6,798 bases of DNA from positions 1-6,798 of the forward strand of contig DAOVLG010000094.1 in NCBI GenBank assembly GCA_030631385.1, written 5' to 3'. The position numbers were made by a program, and so were the translations under genes. The DNA is from Candidatus Coatesiibacteriota bacterium (GTDB lineage Bacteria > RBG-13-66-14). The first letter of the stretch is position 1. Each line of letters opens with the position of its first letter. The notes beneath the pieces are model-generated. The model was not told the origin of the DNA. It saw only the letters and a list, made by a program, of their open reading frames with translations, and did no database searches. Below are positions 4,931-6,798 of the stretch, in pieces.

Positions 4931-5182
4931 ATGTGCCTGTCGGTGCCGATGAGGATTATCGAGGTCGAGGGCGATAAGGCCGTCGTCGAGCTGGGCGGAA
5001 CCACGCAGGAGGTCTCCGTCATCCTCATTGATCCGCCGCCCGAGCCGGGGCAGTACGCCATCGTCCACGCCGGCTTCGCCATCAACGTCATCAACGAGGA
5101 CGAGGCGCGGGAGAACCTGGCGCTTCTGGAGGAGCTGGCCGAGTGCCACCAGCGGGAGCTCGAGTCGCGCGGGGAGGGCTAG
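4931..5182 (+). CDS. hypC: HypC/HypG hydrogenase maturation chaperone
   Basis: This 83-residue small chaperone for [NiFe]-hydrogenase maturation carries the Fe(CN)2CO precursor with HypD and delivers it to the hydrogenase large subunit in the cytoplasm. The diagnostic N-terminus MCLSVPMRI is present, with Cys2 (exposed after Met removal) as the iron ligand. The second conserved element, VHAGFAINVI (45-54), contains His46. The C-terminal part is a helix (55-78). Its length is normal for the family. GGAG (4922-4925) is 5 nt before the ATG. It is the first gene of the hyp transcript, and its stop is directly followed by the GTG of hypD, so the partners are translationally coupled. Confidence 0.95.
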   Translation: MCLSVPMRIIEVEGDKAVVELGGTTQEVSVILIDPPPEPGQYAIVHAGFAINVINEDEARENLALLEELAECHQRELESRGEG

Positions 5183-6274
5183 GTGCGCCATCTGGACGAG
5201 TACCGGGACAAGGACCTGGTCCAGGGTCTGGCGGCGGTGATCAAAACCGAGGCCGACCCCGCTAAAATTTACACCCTGATGGAGGTCTGCGGCACACACA
5301 CGATGAGCGTGGCCCGCGCGGGGCTGCGCACCCTTTTGCCCGAGAACATCCGGCTCCTCTCCGGCCCCGGCTGCCCGGTGTGCGTGACCGGGGTGGGCTT
5401 CGTGGACGCCGCGGTGGCCTACGCCCGGCGGCCCGACACCATCGTCTGCACCTTCGGCGATCTGGTGAAGGTGCCCGGGTCGTCGAGCTCTCTGGTAACC
5501 GAGCGCGCCCGAAGCGCCGACCTGCGCGTCCTCTACTCCCCCGCTGAGACAATCCCCATCGCCAAAGAGAACCCGGACAAGCTGGTCGTTTTCCTGGGTG
5601 TCGGCTTCGAGACGACCACGCCCACGGTGGCCGCCCTGGCGGATACGGTCGTAAGAGAGGGTATCGGCAACGTCAATCTCCTCTCGGCGCACAAGACCAT
5701 GCCCCGGGCGCTGCGGGCGCTGTGTACGGGCGAGGTGAAGCTGGACGGATTCCTCTTGCCCGGTCACGTGAGCGTCATCACCGGGCTTTCGATCTACCGC
5801 TTCGTCCCGGAGGAGTTCGGCCTGGCCTGCGCGGTGACCGGTTTCGAGGCGGCGGACATCCTCGAAGGAATCCTCGCCCTGGTCAGACAGGTAAACAAAG
5901 GGGAACCCAAGGTCGAGAACGCTTACCCCCGCGCGGTGGCCGAGGACGGCAACCCGAAGGCCCGGGCGTTGGTGGATAGGTTTTTCCAGCCCTGCGACGC
6001 CGACTGGCGCGGCCTGGGGGTCATCGGTGGTTCGGGGCTGGAGCTGCGCGAGGAGTACGTTTTCATGGACGCCTTGAAGGCCCACCCGGTCGAGGTCGAG
6101 GAGCCGGTTGAACCAGAGGGGTGCCGCTGCGGGGACGTCCTGCGGGGGTTGATTCACCCCACCGACTGTGCCCTGTTCAAGAACCCGTGCAACCCCGGCG
6201 AGCCGATGGGCGCCTGCATGGTCTCCAGCGAGGGCTCCTGCGCCGCGGCCTACCGCTACGGGGGTGGGGCGTGA
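5183..6274 (+). CDS. hypD: HypD hydrogenase maturation protein
   Basis: This 363-residue Fe-S protein is the scaffold on which the Fe(CN)2CO unit is assembled, with HypC, using cyanide from HypE/HypF. Family motifs are intact: MEVCGTHTM (33-41, Cys36), GPGCPVCVT (61-69, Cys64 and Cys67), TFGDLVKVPGS (90-100), VGFETTTP (140-147) and LLPGHVSVITG. The C-terminal cysteines include Cys314, 316, 329, 336, 345 and 353, which include the expected [4Fe-4S] ligands. Length is near the usual 360-375. The GTG start abuts the hypC stop, with GGGGAGGG (5171-5178) as Shine-Dalgarno. hypE, hypF, hypA, hypB and hydrogenase structural genes are absent from the window, so the maturation genes are split in this genome or lie further off. 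Confidence 0.95.
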   Translation: MRHLDEYRDKDLVQGLAAVIKTEADPAKIYTLMEVCGTHTMSVARAGLRTLLPENIRLLSGPGCPVCVTGVGFVDAAVAYARRPDTIVCTFGDLVKVPGSSSSLVTERARSADLRVLYSPAETIPIAKENPDKLVVFLGVGFETTTPTVAALADTVVREGIGNVNLLSAHKTMPRALRALCTGEVKLDGFLLPGHVSVITGLSIYRFVPEEFGLACAVTGFEAADILEGILALVRQVNKGEPKVENAYPRAVAEDGNPKARALVDRFFQPCDADWRGLGVIGGSGLELREEYVFMDALKAHPVEVEEPVEPEGCRCGDVLRGLIHPTDCALFKNPCNPGEPMGACMVSSEGSCAAAYRYGGGA

Positions 6275-6540
6275 ACGGTGCGGAGGTTTCCGAGGCGATC
6301 TGGCTCATCGGCCTATCCCTGGCGGTCAACGGCCTGTTGTGGTACATGATCGGAAGCTGGAACATCAAGAACGCCAAGGGGAAGAAGATCGGCCCGCCGG
6401 GCAGTAACTTCCGGCGGATCGAGGTCGAGGGGCCCGAGGCGGTGGAGCTGGGCAAGAGGCGCAAAGGTTGGAGTAGATTTTTAATAATCATCAGCATGGC
6501 AGCGCTGGTGTCCTGGGCTATCATGCAGGTGGGGGATTAG
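6271..6540 (+). CDS. Small two-TM protein coupled to hypD, unknown function
   Basis: This 89-residue protein is not recognised. It starts at GTG 6271, overlapping the hypD stop in the sequence GTGA, a classic coupled junction. A first hydrophobic segment spans 9-28 (AIWLIGLSLAVNGLLWYMIG). A basic, then mixed, hydrophilic stretch spans 30-69 (NAKGKKIGPPGSNFRRIEVEG onward, then GKRRKGWSR). A second hydrophobic segment spans 70-86 (FLIIISMAALVSWAIMQ). Positive charges beside both segments suggest a hairpin with the middle loop in the cytoplasm. Using ATG 6346 (Met26) would delete the first segment. It could be a membrane partner of a hydrogenase or an unrelated passenger; there is no motif to decide. 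The terminator follows 30 nt after the stop. Confidence 0.7.
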   Translation: MNGAEVSEAIWLIGLSLAVNGLLWYMIGSWNIKNAKGKKIGPPGSNFRRIEVEGPEAVELGKRRKGWSRFLIIISMAALVSWAIMQVGD

Positions 6541-6570
6541 CGTCCATTCGTCCGGCTATTGATATGAAAA

Positions 6571-6592
6571 AGGCGGGCCGCGGCCCGCTTTA
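6571..6592. terminator. GC-rich terminator hairpin, possibly bidirectional
   Basis: The perfect palindrome GCGGGCCGCGGCCCGC (6573-6588) is preceded by AAAAAG and followed by TTTA, so it has a short T-tract on + and a T-run (complement of 6567-6571) on minus. It lies between the end of the hyp operon and the convergent minus-strand gene, and could serve both. The + strand T-tract is short, so efficiency in that direction is uncertain. Confidence 0.65.
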
Positions 6593-6628
6593 CGTTAGGA
6601 CTACCCTGGTGGGGCTGGACTCCGTTAT

Positions 6629-6798
6629 TCAAGCCAGGGCATAGCGGTATTTCCCCTCTTCGTCCCATATTGAGATAATGGCGCCGGTTGACTTTCCGGT
6701 GCGCATAATGCTGAGCATCTCGGTAAGCTTATCCATCTGTTCTTCTCTATAATCCACGTTGATCAGTTCTAAAAGCTCATTGAACCGATCTTTTCTCA
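6629..6798 (-). CDS. Partial minus-strand gene, C-terminal 55 residues, unknown
   Basis: On the minus strand an open frame enters from the right edge of the window and ends at a TGA (6629-6631). It reads RKDRFNELLELINVDYREEQ through to GKYRYALA. The first 32 residues are charged and helix-like (ELLELI, QMDKLTEMLSIM); the end, GAIISIWDEEGKYRYALA, looks like a beta hairpin. The other two minus frames have early stops and the + frames show no gene. Its AT-richer composition differs from its neighbours. No family is recognised, and the start lies outside the window. Confidence 0.55.
   Translation of the reverse strand, partial: RKDRFNELLELINVDYREEQMDKLTEMLSIMRTGKSTGAIISIWDEEGKYRYALA

Noticed and set aside
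4880..6157. 425-codon minus-strand ORF opposite hypC-hypD
   Set aside because: It mirrors two genes with complete family motifs. GC-rich third positions suppress stops in the antisense frame. The product is low-complexity (H, R, G, V, D rich) with no recognised domain.
6604..6639. CCCTGG/CCAGGG inverted repeat near the end of the minus-strand gene
   Set aside because: Six-base arms with a 24-base loop, partly inside the coding end and without a T-run; likely chance.

Overview
This is a GC-rich bacterial window, compact and almost all on the + strand, with short operons, Shine-Dalgarno sites and sigma70-like promoters. A lipoprotein-type signal peptide and a YbaN/DUF454 membrane protein fit a diderm, and hypC-hypD implies a [NiFe] hydrogenase elsewhere in the genome. 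The mix of an archaeal-type dUTPase, a YdjI-like SPFH/zinc-ribbon protein and palindromic intergenic repeats would suit a poorly sampled environmental lineage. The taxon cannot be fixed from this sequence.

Layout. (1) Positions 1-1025: a lone cyclic-nucleotide-binding-domain gene (274-750) lies between copies of a roughly 70-115 bp palindrome-bearing repeat: two in tandem on the left (26-92, 93-207) and one inverted on the right (755-851). A second, unrelated foldback repeat of the GTAGGG/CCCTAC type follows (876-942), with a smaller hairpin after it (971-995). (2) 1026-1991: a two-gene unit, a trimeric-type dUTPase and a DUF454 membrane protein. (3) 2079-3606: a YdjI-type SPFH protein with two C-terminal zinc ribbons, behind an extended -10 promoter, then a cupin. 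(4) 3736-4789: a putative lipoprotein and an overlapping TTG-start ORF with a degenerate zinc ribbon; this unit ends at a strong intrinsic terminator (4822-4847). (5) 4858-6592: a clear TTGACA-N17-TAAGCT promoter drives hypC, hypD and a 4-nt-overlapping 89-residue two-TM protein, ending at a GC-rich hairpin. (6) 6629-6798: the 3' end of a convergent minus-strand gene that continues past the window.

How the genes work together: HypC and HypD are partners in building the Fe(CN)2CO group of [NiFe] hydrogenases. The dUTPase guards the nucleotide pool. The SPFH protein is of the type linked to membrane-stress (PspA-like) systems. The other units have no demonstrable common pathway. The least explained items are the repeat-bracketed cNMP gene, the lipoprotein/degenerate zinc-ribbon pair that shares a 29-nt exact repeat with the SPFH gene, and the small membrane protein coupled to hypD.
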